A stretch of 64,000 bases of DNA from DASQZT01 sp963728965 (GCA_963728965.1 CAVSMH010000012.1:868001-932000), one strand, 5' to 3'. Positions 25,287 to 34,663 are shown, numbered from the stretch's first letter. A program made the numbers and translations. Notes: generated by a model from the letters alone, not told the origin.

Positions 25287-26174
25287 ATGAGAATGACCGT
25301 CGCTTTCGGCGATTCGCTGCCAGTTGTGTCTGACGGCATTTCAGACCGTCTGTTCGCTGCCGGCATCGAAATGGCCAGGCAAATGGTTGATGAGTTGGCG
25401 CTCTATTTCGGGATTGCCGCGTTAGTGAGTATGACGGATGGAAGGGGGTGTGGGTGTGGGCCGAGTATCACGCTTGAGACCTCAGCTAACAATACCGAAC
25501 GCAGAGCGGCTTGGAACAGAGCGTATGGGCGATTCAGCGCGGCGATTCGCGACCCGCTCACTTTGGACCAGGCGGTGCGTTCCTGGGACCTGGCAAGACA
25601 ACGGCTCAGCAGACAGCTGAACCGCACCTCAGCGCGGCTCACCACGTCTGCGGATGGGGGCAGGCTGATTTCTTGGTGGAGGACACGCACGGGGTCGTTT
25701 TACGTTAACCCATTCGGATTCTGGTTGGAGGACACTTCCGGGCGCTTCGTGCGCGCACTTAGAGGTACGCCTAGGGCCATCGCAACCATGGGTCCAACGG
25801 TCCAGTTTCTTCATGAACAGGACCATGAGGTAGGCTGCATCTACCAGGAGACCGACGCCGGTCCATGCAATGAAAACCCTGGCAGCCCCAACCTTCACCA
25901 CGATTCAGAGGCGGCGACCGCACGCGATACGGATCAGGCGATCGCCAATCACCCAGACCTTGTTCAGGAGCGTGGTTATCCCGGCGGTGATAATGGTGGC
26001 GTTCCCGGCGGCCGGTTCAACTTGGCGCAGGGCGAGTACGTTATCTTCCCAACCGCCGAGCAGCTCCGAACAGGACTTCTCAGACCGGGCCCGATCTCAG
26101 AAGCGCGCCCTCGCATGAACCATTTTCAGCCGAGGTTGACCTTCTACCGGACCGGCACTCCACGGATGTCGTGA
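25287..26174 (+). CDS. Hypothetical protein with an HEQDH (HExxH-like) motif
   Basis: A 295-residue protein with a strong GGAAGGAGGG about five bases before its ATG. No family was recognised. Residues about 60-80 are Cys/Gly-rich (GRGCGCGPS), about 80-130 are helical and Arg-rich, and about 178-190 contain FLHEQDHEVGCIYQ. HEQDH formally fits the zincin HExxH pattern but the context is otherwise unlike known peptidases, so this may be chance. The C-terminal part is Gly/Pro/Asn-rich and polar. It is the first gene of the accessory island and its base composition is less skewed than its neighbours. Confidence 0.65.
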   Translation: MRMTVAFGDSLPVVSDGISDRLFAAGIEMARQMVDELALYFGIAALVSMTDGRGCGCGPSITLETSANNTERRAAWNRAYGRFSAAIRDPLTLDQAVRSWDLARQRLSRQLNRTSARLTTSADGGRLISWWRTRTGSFYVNPFGFWLEDTSGRFVRALRGTPRAIATMGPTVQFLHEQDHEVGCIYQETDAGPCNENPGSPNLHHDSEAATARDTDQAIANHPDLVQERGYPGGDNGGVPGGRFNLAQGEYVIFPTAEQLRTGLLRPGPISEARPRMNHFQPRLTFYRTGTPRMS

Positions 26175-26265
26175 CATGAGGGCGCAATGATCATAGGCCC
26201 CAAGCCCGGGAACACAAGAGCCCTTCCCCCGCTTGCAGCGGGTATGGACACACTTCTCCTCTGAC

Positions 26266-26355
26266 TCATGCGGCACCAACTGGGCTGGCCAGCAGATTCC
26301 GCATGCGCACCAGGTTGTAGGCAGCGGCCGCGAAGGTTGTTTTCATCTCAGGAAC
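26266..26355 (-). pseudogene. Remnant of an IS5/IS1182-like transposase C-terminus
   Basis: The reverse strand reads FAAAAYNLVRMRNLLASPVG and then stops at 26266-26268. This is the usual C-terminal helix of DDE transposases of the IS5/IS1182 type. Only about 30 codons remain. It abuts the truncated IS3-like transposase, showing one element broken by another or by deletion. Confidence 0.6.
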
Positions 26356-27107
26356 CCGCTTGAGGGCTACCGCCGGCTGACATTCATGATGCTCGACGCA
26401 GGCATCGTGGCAGTGAGTCCGACCAGCGTCTGGCGGGTGTTGGGGCAGGCAGGACTTTTGTCCAAGTGGAACGGCAAACGGTCAAGGAAGGGCACGGGTT
26501 TTGAGCAGCCGCTGGCAGTCCATCGACATTGGCATATCGACGTGTCGTACATCAACATCAGCGGGACGTTCTACTACCTGTGCAGCATTCTGGACGGCTG
26601 CAGTCGCTACATCGTGAACTGGGATCTGCAGGAGTCGATGACCGAGGCGGAGATCGAGACCATCTTGGAGCGCGCCAAGGAACTTCACCCCGAAGCGCGG
26701 CCCCGGATCATCTCCGACAACGGACCGCAGTTCATCGCCAAAGACTTCAAGGAATTCATTCGAGTCTCGGGCATGACCCACGTCAGAACTTCGCCCTACT
26801 ATCCCCAATCGAACGGAAAAATCGAACGTTGGCACAAATCGCTAAAAAAGGAGAGTGCATCCGGCCGGGAACGCCACTGTCGCTGGAGGATGCGCGGCGG
26901 TTGGTGGAAAGCTACGTGGAACATTACAACGATGTCCGCTTGAACAGTGCCATTGGCTACATCACGCCGGAGGACATGCTCGCCGGCCGTCAGTACGAGA
27001 TCCATGCTGAGCGAGATCGGAAGCTGGAGGAGGCACGAAAACAGCGTCAGATTCGTCGGCAGCAGGCCGCGTGTTTGACGACAATTGCTTTCGGCACGCG
27101 TTTGTAA
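26356..27107 (+). pseudogene. IS3-like (rve integrase-core) transposase, 5'-truncated and frameshifted
   Basis: The fragment starts abruptly at LEGYRRLTFMMLDAG and carries the DDE core: HWHIDVSYINISG (first Asp), IISDNGPQFIAKDF (second Asp) and SNGKIERWHKSLK (Glu). The reading frame breaks at an A6 run (26844-26849). The second frame resumes at ECIRPGTPLSLEDARRLVE and ends with the Lys/Arg/Gln-rich tail at 27107. Comparison of the two halves suggests two extra A residues. The N-terminal OrfA/helix-turn-helix part is missing, so the element is dead. Confidence 0.85.
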
Positions 27108-27167
27108 TTGTCGCCCATCAGCGGCGTGAAGAAGGGCCGACATGGCCATTTTCGGTCGTGGCGGACT

Positions 27168-28675
27168 CTAGCAGCCTGTGGTAATAGTGAGACGGGCGAA
27201 TAAAAACATGTGACCTCGTAAATGTTTTGAGCGTCTATTGGATATGGCAATGGGAACGCGGCGGAAGCGGGAGCGGCAACAGGATCTGTGGATCGCAACC
27301 AGCGATGTGGTCGAGACACCAGCCAATGTCTTCTACGACCGCTTGAATCAGATTCTGGACGGGCACGATTTCGATGCCAAGGTGGAGCGGCTGTGCCGGA
27401 AGTTTTACAAAGACAGCGTATACGGTCGGCCCAGCATGGCGCCGGGGGTCTACTTCCGATCGCTACTGATCGGTTTTTTTTGAGGGCCTCGATTCGGAGC
27501 GAGGAATCGCGTGGCGGACAGCCGACTCTCTGTCGTTACGGAAATTCCTGGGCTACGCGCTGGATGAGGCCACGCCGGATCATTCCACGATTTCGCGCAC
27601 GCGGCGATTGTATTGGCTGGAGACGCACAAGGCCGTGTTCCGCTGGGTGCTGAAGATCCTCGATCAAGAGGGACTGGTCAGCGGACGGACCGTATCGATT
27701 GATGCCACTACGCTGGAAGCCAATGCGGCGCTGAAAAGCATCGTGCGGCGGGACAACGGACAAAGCTACAACGACTATCTGAAGGAACTGGCCAAGGCCG
27801 CCGGGATCGAGAACCCGACGCGCGAACAGTTGGCACGACTGGACCGCAAGCGAAAGAAGAAAGGATCGAATCAGGAGTGGATGAGCCCCAGTGACCCCGA
27901 CGCCCGAATCACCAAAATGAAGGATGGGCGGACGCACCTGGCGCACAAGGCCGAGCACGCAGTGGATCTGACCAGTGGGGCGCTGCTGGCAGTGACGCTG
28001 CAGCCGGCCAATGAAGGGGACACGACGACGATCCACCGGACCCTGGAAGAAGCGCAAGCTGTGGCCCGCGAGATCAACGAACATGGAGTCGAAGAGGTGG
28101 TAGCGGACAAGGGCTATCACAGCGGCGCGGTGCTGAAGAAAGTACATGAGCAGGAAGTCCGATGCTACATCCCCGAGCCGGAGCGTGGGCGGCGAAACTG
28201 GCAAGGTGAGGGGAAGGAGGAAGAGCAGAAGCGGACCTATGAAAACCGGCGGCGTGGGCGCGGCGACCGCAACAAGCGACTCCAGAAGTTGCGGAGCGAA
28301 CTGACGGAGCGGAGCTTCGCACACCTATACGAGACCGGCGGAATGAGACGGGTGCACCTGCGGGGTCGGAAGAACATTCTGAAGCGACTACTGGTGCACG
28401 GAGCCGCGTTCAATCTCTCGTTGATCCTGCGCCAGACCATGGGAGTGGGGAAGCCCCGGCGGTTACAGGGGCTTTCTTTGCAACCGTTTATGCTGTTCGC
28501 GCGCATTTTTTCGTGGCTCTGGGCGACATCATGAGCACCAGAACAAAGGAGTGAGAGCTTTGCAATGCAAAGCGGCGGCGCGAGGGCCATGCTGCCAGCC
28601 GATTCAGGCATATATCAAGTAATTTGCTTCGGGCTGGCTGCCTGGAAAACGCCTACTTCTGACACGGGCTGCTAG
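27168..28675 (+). mobile_element. IS1182-like insertion sequence (about 1.5 kb) with terminal inverted repeats
   Basis: CTAGCAGCCTGTG (27168-27180) and CACGGGCTGCTAG (28663-28675) are inverted repeats matching at 12 of 13 positions, and they enclose the transposase frames. Both outer ends are CTAG, which is palindromic, so CTAG may belong to the repeats or be a 4-bp target duplication. The length fits IS1182/IS5-superfamily elements. Confidence 0.8.
27244..28534 (+). pseudogene. IS1182-like DDE transposase split by a +1 shift in a T8 run
   Basis: The first frame (ATG 27244) encodes TRRKRERQQDLWIATSDVVE and ends LLIGFF at a TGA directly after eight T residues (27474-27481). With seven T residues it would continue EGLDSERGIAWRTADSLSLR into the second frame, which runs to 28534. 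That frame has the catalytic-core features SIDATTLEANAALK, VVADKGYHSGAVL and the C-terminal GAAFNLSLILRQTMG. Everything else is intact. The T8 run could be a mutation, a sequencing error, or a slippage site that restores the frame in part of the transcripts. Confidence 0.85.
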
Positions 28676-29028
28676 TAAACACTTCCATGAGAAAGCCGGC
28701 CCTCGTCAAGTACTGTTTTTTGGGCCCGCGTCACCGATGAGGCCGATCGCCGACCAACGGGTGGCGCGATACACTTTCAAACTCCTTCCTCTTGGAAATG
28801 TTTTTGGCCTTTCCTGACTTCGCCCACCGCCGACTCGCCCTGCTTCCATTCGCACTCTTGAATTGGAGCATTTCCGCTCCGGTGCCTGTTGGCGTCCTCA
28901 ATCTATAAACGGGTGCTGCCATCTACGCCTCGAGCTGAACGTCTCGGTTAGGAAACCTTCGCTCTGGCGTTTACTCGCAGTCACCCGAACTCGGCGATTG
29001 GCTTCTGCTGGTCAAAATCCTATTCCTT
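28676..29028. other. Non-coding stretch between the IS1182-like and IS110-family elements
   Basis: No gene with a credible start or family match is visible. The 11-base sequence CCATCTACGCC at 28919-28929 is repeated at 30232-30242 beyond the IS110-family gene and may mark that element's edge. Confidence 0.4.
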
Positions 29029-30242
29029 TTACGCTGCTGCCTCCCCGGTCTCCTTCACCGGTGGTCCAGCCTGGTTGTTCCGCAACGGTTCGTACACTTC
29101 CCCAGTTACCCACAACCGATGCAGCAGAATCGCCAGCTTCCGAGCCACTGCCACCACGGCCCGCTTCTTGGCGTTCTTGCCACCACGTGCGCTTAACTTC
29201 AACCCCCAACGCTTTAGATCCGTATCCGGTCCGCGCCGCCCCATAATGCAGTGCGCCCCCTGCACCAGCAGCTTCCGCAGATAGGGATCCCCTTCCTTGG
29301 TGATCCGCAGTTGGGGTTCGCTCTCCCCCGAGTCGCTCTGCCTCGGCCGCAAACCCACATAACAGCCCACGTCTCCCGGCTCTTTTGGAATCGTTCCCGA
29401 TCTTCCACGGTCAGTACGAACGTCAGAGCGATCAAAGGCCCGACTCCGCTCACCTGCCGTAAGAGGTCGGTTTCCGGATAGTCAGTCCGGGCGATCTGCT
29501 CGACTTGTTGATCCAATGCTTGGATCTTTTCCGTCAACGATTCTACTTCTTCCAGCAGTGGCCGCAGCGAGTTCTGCAGCCCTGCCGGCAGCGACTCCAT
29601 CCGGTCTACGACCATCTGATCGGCGTCGCAGCTCGCCAGCCGCTCCCCCGTCGCCTTCGTCAGACCGCGTGCCGCATTCACCAGCATGGTTCGCGCCTCC
29701 ACCAGGGCTGCGCGCACCCGGATGACCCGCAGGTGCTCCTGTGCCTGCTCACTGCGGTGCTGGATCGGTCGTAGTAACCGCGGGTCCACTCGCACCAGGC
29801 GGGCCAGCATTTGCGCGTCCATCCGATCGTTCTTCCGGCTGCTTTTGCTGATCAACTGCACCTGCCGTGCGTTGGCCACAATCACCTCGTGTCCGACGCT
29901 CTTCAGCAGCCGGCTTACCCACGGAGAATGGGTCCCCACTTCGATTGCCACACGACATGGCTTCATGGTTGCGAAGACCTGCGTCATAGCCTTCTTGGTG
30001 GTCCCCACGCTGGCTTCCCGCAATACCTCCCCGTTCTCGTCCAACATGCAATACCGGCTCGTCTTGTCCCCCAAGTCCATTCCAACGGTTACGTTTGTTG
30101 CCTTGGTCGCCTTCATGCTGGCTTTCGGACTCTTGCACCCACTGCTATTCTTCTTCATGGCCGGTCTCCTTTTGCACTTCGAGTGCGTATTGGGAGCTTA
30201 ACGCATCCCGCCGGGGGCCGGCTTTCTCATTCCATCTACGCC
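28930..30242 (-). mobile_element. IS110-family element, probable limits
   Basis: Limits are inferred from the direct repeat CCATCTACGCC at 28919-28929 and 30232-30242 flanking the transposase gene; the span of about 1.3 kb fits the family. IS110 elements lack inverted repeats and encode a bridge RNA in a non-coding end. The ends here are short (about 100 and 85 bases) and no bridge RNA fold was established. Confidence 0.5.
29029..30158 (-). pseudogene. IS110-family DEDD transposase, frameshifted
   Basis: From ATG 30158 (AAGGAG seven bases upstream) the N-terminal RuvC-like DEDD domain reads TVGMDLGDKTSRYCMLDE, RVAIEVGTHSPWVSRLL and SSRKNDRMDAQMLARLVR. The C-terminal transposase_20 domain begins ETDLLRQVSGVGPLIALTFV. 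The frame breaks near 29365-29385 after RERFQKSRE and continues in another frame as GCYVGLRPRQSDSGESEPQL, LRKLLVQGAHCIMG and a stop at 29029. The shift sits between the domains and is not in a homopolymer, so the copy is probably inactive. Confidence 0.85.
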
Positions 30243-30517
30243 GTTAGCGAGGACCTATTCGGATTGGCCGCGCCAGGGCTTCTGTTTACGGCTAGGCCGT
30301 CCGGCGGGCGTCGGCTGAACCTGTCGGGCAGCAGGACTTCGTGAGGCACGCACGAATTGCTGTTCGATGAGGTAATCGATCCCGCGCCGATCGCGAGTTG
30401 TCCAAAAAGCAGAACAACCATCCCGAGGGAGAGCAGTAAAACCCAGACGGCCCAACCGCTGGTCACCGAGTTGTCGATCGCGCATCTTTGGAGATTCGAG
30501 CAGGGGGTTTCCTCGGA
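30243..30517. other. Non-coding stretch beside the IS110-family element
   Basis: Nothing convincing is seen here. A minus-strand frame (30236-30466) begins with a hydrophobic helix and could be the start of a gene truncated by the insertion, but it has no family match. Confidence 0.3.
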
Positions 30518-31069
30518 CTATCGATCGCGGGGAAGGGGATAACCGGGACCTTCCCACTTGGTGGCATCTTGATTCTCTGCTTTAGGGTCGATCACCGTAT
30601 TCTGGAAATGCGCAATCTTCCAGATGCCATTGCGCTTGACCATCGTAAACGAACCTCTTGTCTTCGCGCCAACCGCCCACGCATAACGGGGGTCGGGGGA
30701 CGCGCCGAAATGCATGGTCGCAACGGCTATCGCCACGCTAGGCGCGATCGATCGGATTGTCGCGGATTCGACGCTCATACTGGTCCCCGCGGACATGCCG
30801 TTGTGAATTGCTGTGTGCCCCTTGTATACGTTCACCTTTCCACGCCAATAATGGCCCACCACGTTGATCCACTCCACATCTTCTGTGTCGAGTTCGTGCA
30901 TCGCATTCATGTCATGCTGATTCCAGGCGTTCGCGAACCCGTTCACGAGCGCCCGGAGTGCCGATTCATCATCGGCACTGAGTGCCGGCGGTGTGTTCGT
31001 CATTGCGGAATCCCGTGTCGTGCATCCTGACAAGGCAATTACAGCAATCGCCAAAACGGTTCGATTCAT
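30518..31069 (-). CDS. NTF2-like (SnoaL/SgcJ-type) lipoprotein
   Basis: A 183-residue protein from ATG 31069, with GGAGA about seven bases upstream. The N-terminus MNRTVLAIAVIALSGC is a lipoprotein signal with a lipobox (LSGC), so it is probably membrane-anchored in the periplasm. The rest is an NTF2-like alpha-plus-beta barrel: FANAWNQHDMNAMHELD, TEDVEWINVVGHYWRG, GSFTMVKRNGIWKIAHFQNT. Such proteins bind small ligands or act as isomerase-like enzymes; the role here is unknown. The next gene upstream on the same strand is an AraC regulator. Confidence 0.85.
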   Translation of the reverse strand: MNRTVLAIAVIALSGCTTRDSAMTNTPPALSADDESALRALVNGFANAWNQHDMNAMHELDTEDVEWINVVGHYWRGKVNVYKGHTAIHNGMSAGTSMSVESATIRSIAPSVAIAVATMHFGASPDPRYAWAVGAKTRGSFTMVKRNGIWKIAHFQNTVIDPKAENQDATKWEGPGYPLPRDR

Positions 31070-31230
31070 GAACAATTCTCCATCGGCTGCAAATGTGAGA
31101 CCTATACGGCTCCCCGGACCGAATGTTCTCGGACCCCCGCACGCTCCATGGTGGAGAAGTGGGTCACTTGAAGGATGATAGTGAATGGCGGCGTTGAAAA
31201 GATAGTAAGAATGCGACGCTGGGCAGACTT

Positions 31231-32076
31231 TTACTTCTGTCGCGGATGGTTTTCAGTCGCGAAGAACGTATGGAACTCGGGCAGGTGCTCGAGGTGCGCC
31301 AGGAACCGTGAAGGGGACTCTCCCGTGAAGGCACGACAGTCGTGCACCAAATGCATCTGATCGTAGAAGTCGTGATCATTGGCGATGCGGCTCCACGCAC
31401 GGCTAGGCAACCTGAGCTTGTGGTCCAGGGCGGCGTTGAACCTGACGATTCGAGCATAGAGTTTCGGCGGCACGCCGACCTGCGCGAGGAAACGCCTCTC
31501 GAACTGTCGTGGTGACAACCCGGCATCGGTCGCCAATGACGAGACGCGATGAATGCCGTTGCTCGCAAACAGGCTGTTCGCCGCAATGGCGACCGGGTCC
31601 ACTGTACCGTGGCGACCGAGCATACGGATGAGGCGCTCCTCGACGAGTTGGATTCGCTCGGCAAAGCCGGGAGTATCGCCAAGCTCATGTTCGAGCCTCG
31701 GGATCTCAGGTCCGATGACGGCGGACGCGTCATACGCTGCATCCGTCAGTTCCGGCATGGGGATGCCAAACAGCCGGTTGAAGCCAGATGGTTGGAAATG
31801 AATGGTGAAGTTGTCGATTCGTCCGCGGACCGACAAGCCAGCCCGAGCGTGTGTCTGAGGACCCACCACGGTGATACGCGGCGCGGCGTCACTATGATCA
31901 GACCCAGGGCGATGGATGTAGTAAGGGTCTGCGAAGGAGAACGTCAGGAGTTGCTTCGGCCGTGCCGGCAGCGGGATAACGAGCGGTACGGAGCCGACCC
32001 GACCCGTAGTCATGCCATACGCCCAGACGTACGGTCGCAAGGCCGGACTCGATGGCGCCATTTTTGTCTGAAGCAT
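31231..32076 (-). CDS. AraC-family transcriptional regulator
   Basis: A 281-residue protein. The ATG at 32076 was preferred to a TTG at 32106. The N-terminal half (about 1-150) is a beta-rich sensor-type domain (VVGPQTHARAGLSVRG). The C-terminal AraC double helix-turn-helix covers about 165-265: RVSSLATDAGLSPRQFERRF, then VRFNAALDHKL and NDHDFYDQMHLVHDCRAFTG with the final SPSRFLAHLEHLPEF. The second helix motif is a somewhat unusual FYDQMHLVHDCR in place of FSDQSHFSRAFK. The ligand is unknown. Confidence 0.88.
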   Translation of the reverse strand: MLQTKMAPSSPALRPYVWAYGMTTGRVGSVPLVIPLPARPKQLLTFSFADPYYIHRPGSDHSDAAPRITVVGPQTHARAGLSVRGRIDNFTIHFQPSGFNRLFGIPMPELTDAAYDASAVIGPEIPRLEHELGDTPGFAERIQLVEERLIRMLGRHGTVDPVAIAANSLFASNGIHRVSSLATDAGLSPRQFERRFLAQVGVPPKLYARIVRFNAALDHKLRLPSRAWSRIANDHDFYDQMHLVHDCRAFTGESPSRFLAHLEHLPEFHTFFATENHPRQK

Positions 32077-32202
32077 ATGTGCGACCCGGCGGGTACAGTG
32101 TATCAAATCTCTGGGATCTCCTGTCCGACCGCTAACCGGAAGAAGGCTCGCTAAAGATTACTCCTGCCTGGTCGCCAAGTGACGGCCTATCAAGCGCAGA
32201 TA

Positions 32203-33162
32203 CTACTGCGAAGCCGGCGGACTGTCCGGTTCGATGCCCATTCGGTCGTTGACGGCAAAACGCAATTTCTGCTTGCAGCCGAGGTAACGTTCCGTCGTTT
32301 GGATCGAGACGTGTCCAAGCAGAAATTGGATCTGGTCCAGTTCGCCACCGGCAAGATGGCAGAGCCTCGCGCAGCTACGTCGAAGATCATGCGGCGCGAG
32401 TTTTTCAATTCCGGCACGCTTGGCGGCGGCTCGGACGACCTCCCACAGTACCCTGGGCGTCATGCCTGTACCCCAGACCCGACACGTTTTGTTGATCGAT
32501 CGAAAGAGCGAGCCTTCGGTGATGCAACCGGCTTCCTTCCATTCATCGATCGCTACCTTCACCCATGACGGGATTGGGACGGTACGGATGTGCCCAGCTT
32601 TGCCCAGGAGGTCAGCGATGACCCAATGCTCCTCGCGCGACTGGATGGAGTCAACCCGAAGGCCAAGCAACTCGCCACGGCGCAGTCCGCATCCGAGCAG
32701 CATCGCGATCATGGCGTAATCCCTCTTGCCCCGCACCGAACCCCGATCGGCGACTGCGAGCAGCCGTTTCGCCTGTTCAGCTGTCAGCCAGTTTCCAACG
32801 CGAACTCCGATCCGGCGTACGCCCTTGACTCGTCGGATTCCGGCAGCGAGTTCCGGACTGAGAAGTCCGGCATCGGCAGCTTCAAACGCGACACGTCGGA
32901 CAGCAGCCAGGCGGAGATTGATGGTTGTCGCCGCATACATCTTCTGCTCGAGAAAGATCCTGTATCGCAGGACCACGGTACGGTTGAATGCGAGACGCGG
33001 TTCTGAGCAGTACCAATCGACGAAATCGGTTATGGCGCGATCATAACTGCGCTGGCCGCTCTTTGACGTGAGGGTGTTAAGTACCGCCGCTTTGGATTGT
33101 TCGAGGTCGGGAAGCGCTAGGACGCGCTTGGGTGGGCGCTTTTTCTTGCGCGGTTTTGACAT
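32203..33162 (-). CDS. Tyrosine recombinase / site-specific integrase
   Basis: A 319-residue protein with a SAM-like N-terminal core-binding domain (about 30-110) and a catalytic domain (about 125-305). Active-site residues are visible: Arg in GCGLRRGELLGL, Lys in LLGKAGHIRTVP, His and Arg in APHDLRRSCARL, His in LLGHVSIQTTERYLG, and the Tyr nucleophile in that same segment. All are intact, so it is likely functional. It probably moves the island or a cassette in it; no att core was identified. A hairpin encloses its ribosome binding site. Confidence 0.92.
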   Translation of the reverse strand: MSKPRKKKRPPKRVLALPDLEQSKAAVLNTLTSKSGQRSYDRAITDFVDWYCSEPRLAFNRTVVLRYRIFLEQKMYAATTINLRLAAVRRVAFEAADAGLLSPELAAGIRRVKGVRRIGVRVGNWLTAEQAKRLLAVADRGSVRGKRDYAMIAMLLGCGLRRGELLGLRVDSIQSREEHWVIADLLGKAGHIRTVPIPSWVKVAIDEWKEAGCITEGSLFRSINKTCRVWGTGMTPRVLWEVVRAAAKRAGIEKLAPHDLRRSCARLCHLAGGELDQIQFLLGHVSIQTTERYLGCKQKLRFAVNDRMGIEPDSPPASQ

Positions 33163-33481
33163 CAGCGACGGCCACCTTTGGACCGTCGCCTGTCAGGATC
33201 TCCCGCTCGCCACTGCGCCGTCAGGCAGGATCTGACCACTGGTTACCCGGGTCAACTTCTGGATGATGCGTCATCTGTCCGTTTGAACAGGTTCCGATGC
33301 CGTCATGCAGGCGCGATGTCGACGGGAAGCGCCTGTGAGCGCCCTTTGTCACACCACCGCCCTGACTGAACAACCACGGTGCTGTCAGCGCGTTCGATCA
33401 GATCTGTGGCCCAGATAGGGTCGGCTTACCGTCAGCCCAATGGGAATCGCTCCCAGTGACGGCTCGTACCAGGCCCGGATG
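33163..33481. other. Non-coding stretch upstream of the integrase, with an RBS-enclosing hairpin
   Basis: GCGACGG (33165-33171) and CCGTCGC (33183-33189) form a 7-bp stem whose 11-base loop holds the purine-rich AAAGGTGG that would serve as the integrase ribosome binding site, three bases from its ATG. No gene is visible in the rest. A GGATCT-containing near-repeat occurs near 33197 and 33226. Confidence 0.5.
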
Positions 33482-33841
33482 TCAGCCAGCTTTAGCCACC
33501 GAGAAGCTGTCTACGGCCGAGGTTTCATCCTCGAACGTCTCGAAAACCGTGTACAGCTTGGTGAGCTTCAGAAGATCATGCACGCGCTTGGCGAGGTTCA
33601 ACAGCTTTATCTCGCCTCCGGCTCTGGTGACAGTGGTGTGCGCAGCTATAAGTTCACCCAGACCAGAGCTGTCCATGTAGCTAACATCAGCCATGTTCAG
33701 AACGATCCGTCTGGAACCGCCTTCCCCCAGTTCCCGAATCTTCGTGCGCAGGGCGCTGGTGCCTTCGCCCATCGTTAGCTTTCCACTGGTGTCGACGATA
33801 GTCACATCACCATTTTGGTGGGTTGTCAGTTTCACACTCAC
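33482..33841 (-). CDS. STAS-domain anti-anti-sigma factor (SpoIIAA/RsbV-like)
   Basis: A 119-residue STAS domain protein. The GTG at 33841 was chosen because AAGGAGA lies about nine bases upstream; the frame continues to 33874. The signature NMADVSYMDSSGLGELIAA contains the phosphorylatable Ser of RsbV/SpoIIAA proteins (in DSSGLG), so it is regulation-competent. In partner switching the unphosphorylated form binds an anti-sigma kinase and frees a sigma factor. A PP2C phosphatase gene that could dephosphorylate it lies 1.5 kb away, but no RsbW kinase gene is in the window. Confidence 0.92.
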   Translation of the reverse strand: MSVKLTTHQNGDVTIVDTSGKLTMGEGTSALRTKIRELGEGGSRRIVLNMADVSYMDSSGLGELIAAHTTVTRAGGEIKLLNLAKRVHDLLKLTKLYTVFETFEDETSAVDSFSVAKAG

Positions 33842-34120
33842 TGAACTATTCTCCTTTTCTGCTGAGGTTCTCACTTGTGCGCAAGCCGCAGGTGGCTCAA
33901 TACTCGCCGGGGTGGATGCATTGAAGTCAGTTCATAAAGGACCGCGCCAAGGCCCCTTACGGGGGGCCCGACAGAACTGGACGAAGAAACGGCCGATGTT
34001 CGAGTTTCGCGTAGCTCATCCGGCCACTCCACGCGCAGTTGTCTGGGGCTTAAGGTGCGCTCCACCGCCCGCGGCTTCCAGTACGCTTTCTGTCCATTAC
34101 TTCGGCGGACTGCAGTCGGA
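33842..34120. other. Short gene-free stretch between the STAS and response-regulator genes
   Basis: No credible gene was seen. Minus-strand frames here lack a start signal and a family match. Confidence 0.3.
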
Positions 34121-34663
34121 TTAAGGTCCGATATCCGAGGCAGGCAAATGCGCCGAAGGCTGAACTGGAGCCGCCAGAATCTCCCGGACTCTCGCCTTGA
34201 GCGCATGTCCATCAAACGGTTTGGGCAGGAACGGCAGATTGACATTCTGGCTAACGATTTCGGTTATGTCTTCACCTGACATTACCAATACCTTGATTTC
34301 GGGTCGCTCTTCCATCAAGTGAGCACACAAATCGGCGCCGTTGAGCCTGGGCATGTCCACGTCCGTGATTACCAGGTCTATTTTGCCGGGATAATGGCGC
34401 GATAGTTCCAACCCTTCGTGACCATCGGCCGCGGCAAGAACGAGGTGCCCTTCCCGCTGCATTAGCAGGACGACTAGATTGCGGACCATAACTTCGTCAT
34501 CAGCTACGAGGATGACGGACTGGTGCGCCCACGAAGATAGGAGGTCCGCAGAATCGGCAAGGTGATTGGTTCCGTCGCAGTTCTCTCTAGCGGGGCTTTT
34601 TGGGTCATTCTGCAGCACGGGCGGCACTCCGATCCAAGTCTGCGGCAGGTACAACACGCCCAC
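34121..34663 (-). CDS. Single-domain response regulator (REC)
   Basis: A 180-residue protein whose residues about 48-165 form a receiver domain: VILVADDEVMVRNLVVLLM (acidic pair), VITDVDMPRLNG (phosphorylatable Asp), VLVMSGEDIT (switch Ser) and LPFLPKPFDG (Lys). No output domain follows, so it works by protein-protein contact. The start is uncertain: ATG 34663 overlaps the PilZ gene by 59 bases, and no later start codon is clear. It belongs to the regulatory cluster with STAS, PilZ and PAS-PP2C genes. Confidence 0.85.
   Translation of the reverse strand: MGVLYLPQTWIGVPPVLQNDPKSPARENCDGTNHLADSADLLSSWAHQSVILVADDEVMVRNLVVLLMQREGHLVLAAADGHEGLELSRHYPGKIDLVITDVDMPRLNGADLCAHLMEERPEIKVLVMSGEDITEIVSQNVNLPFLPKPFDGHALKARVREILAAPVQPSAHLPASDIGP

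Noticed and set aside
30236..30466. 76-codon minus-strand frame with a hydrophobic N-terminus beside the IS110-family element
   Set aside because: Might be the start of a disrupted membrane protein, but there is no homology or start signal to support it.
33195..33240. Short near-repeat around GGATCT upstream of the integrase as an att core
   Set aside because: The copies are only 30 bases apart and imperfect, with no matching copy at the far end of the island.
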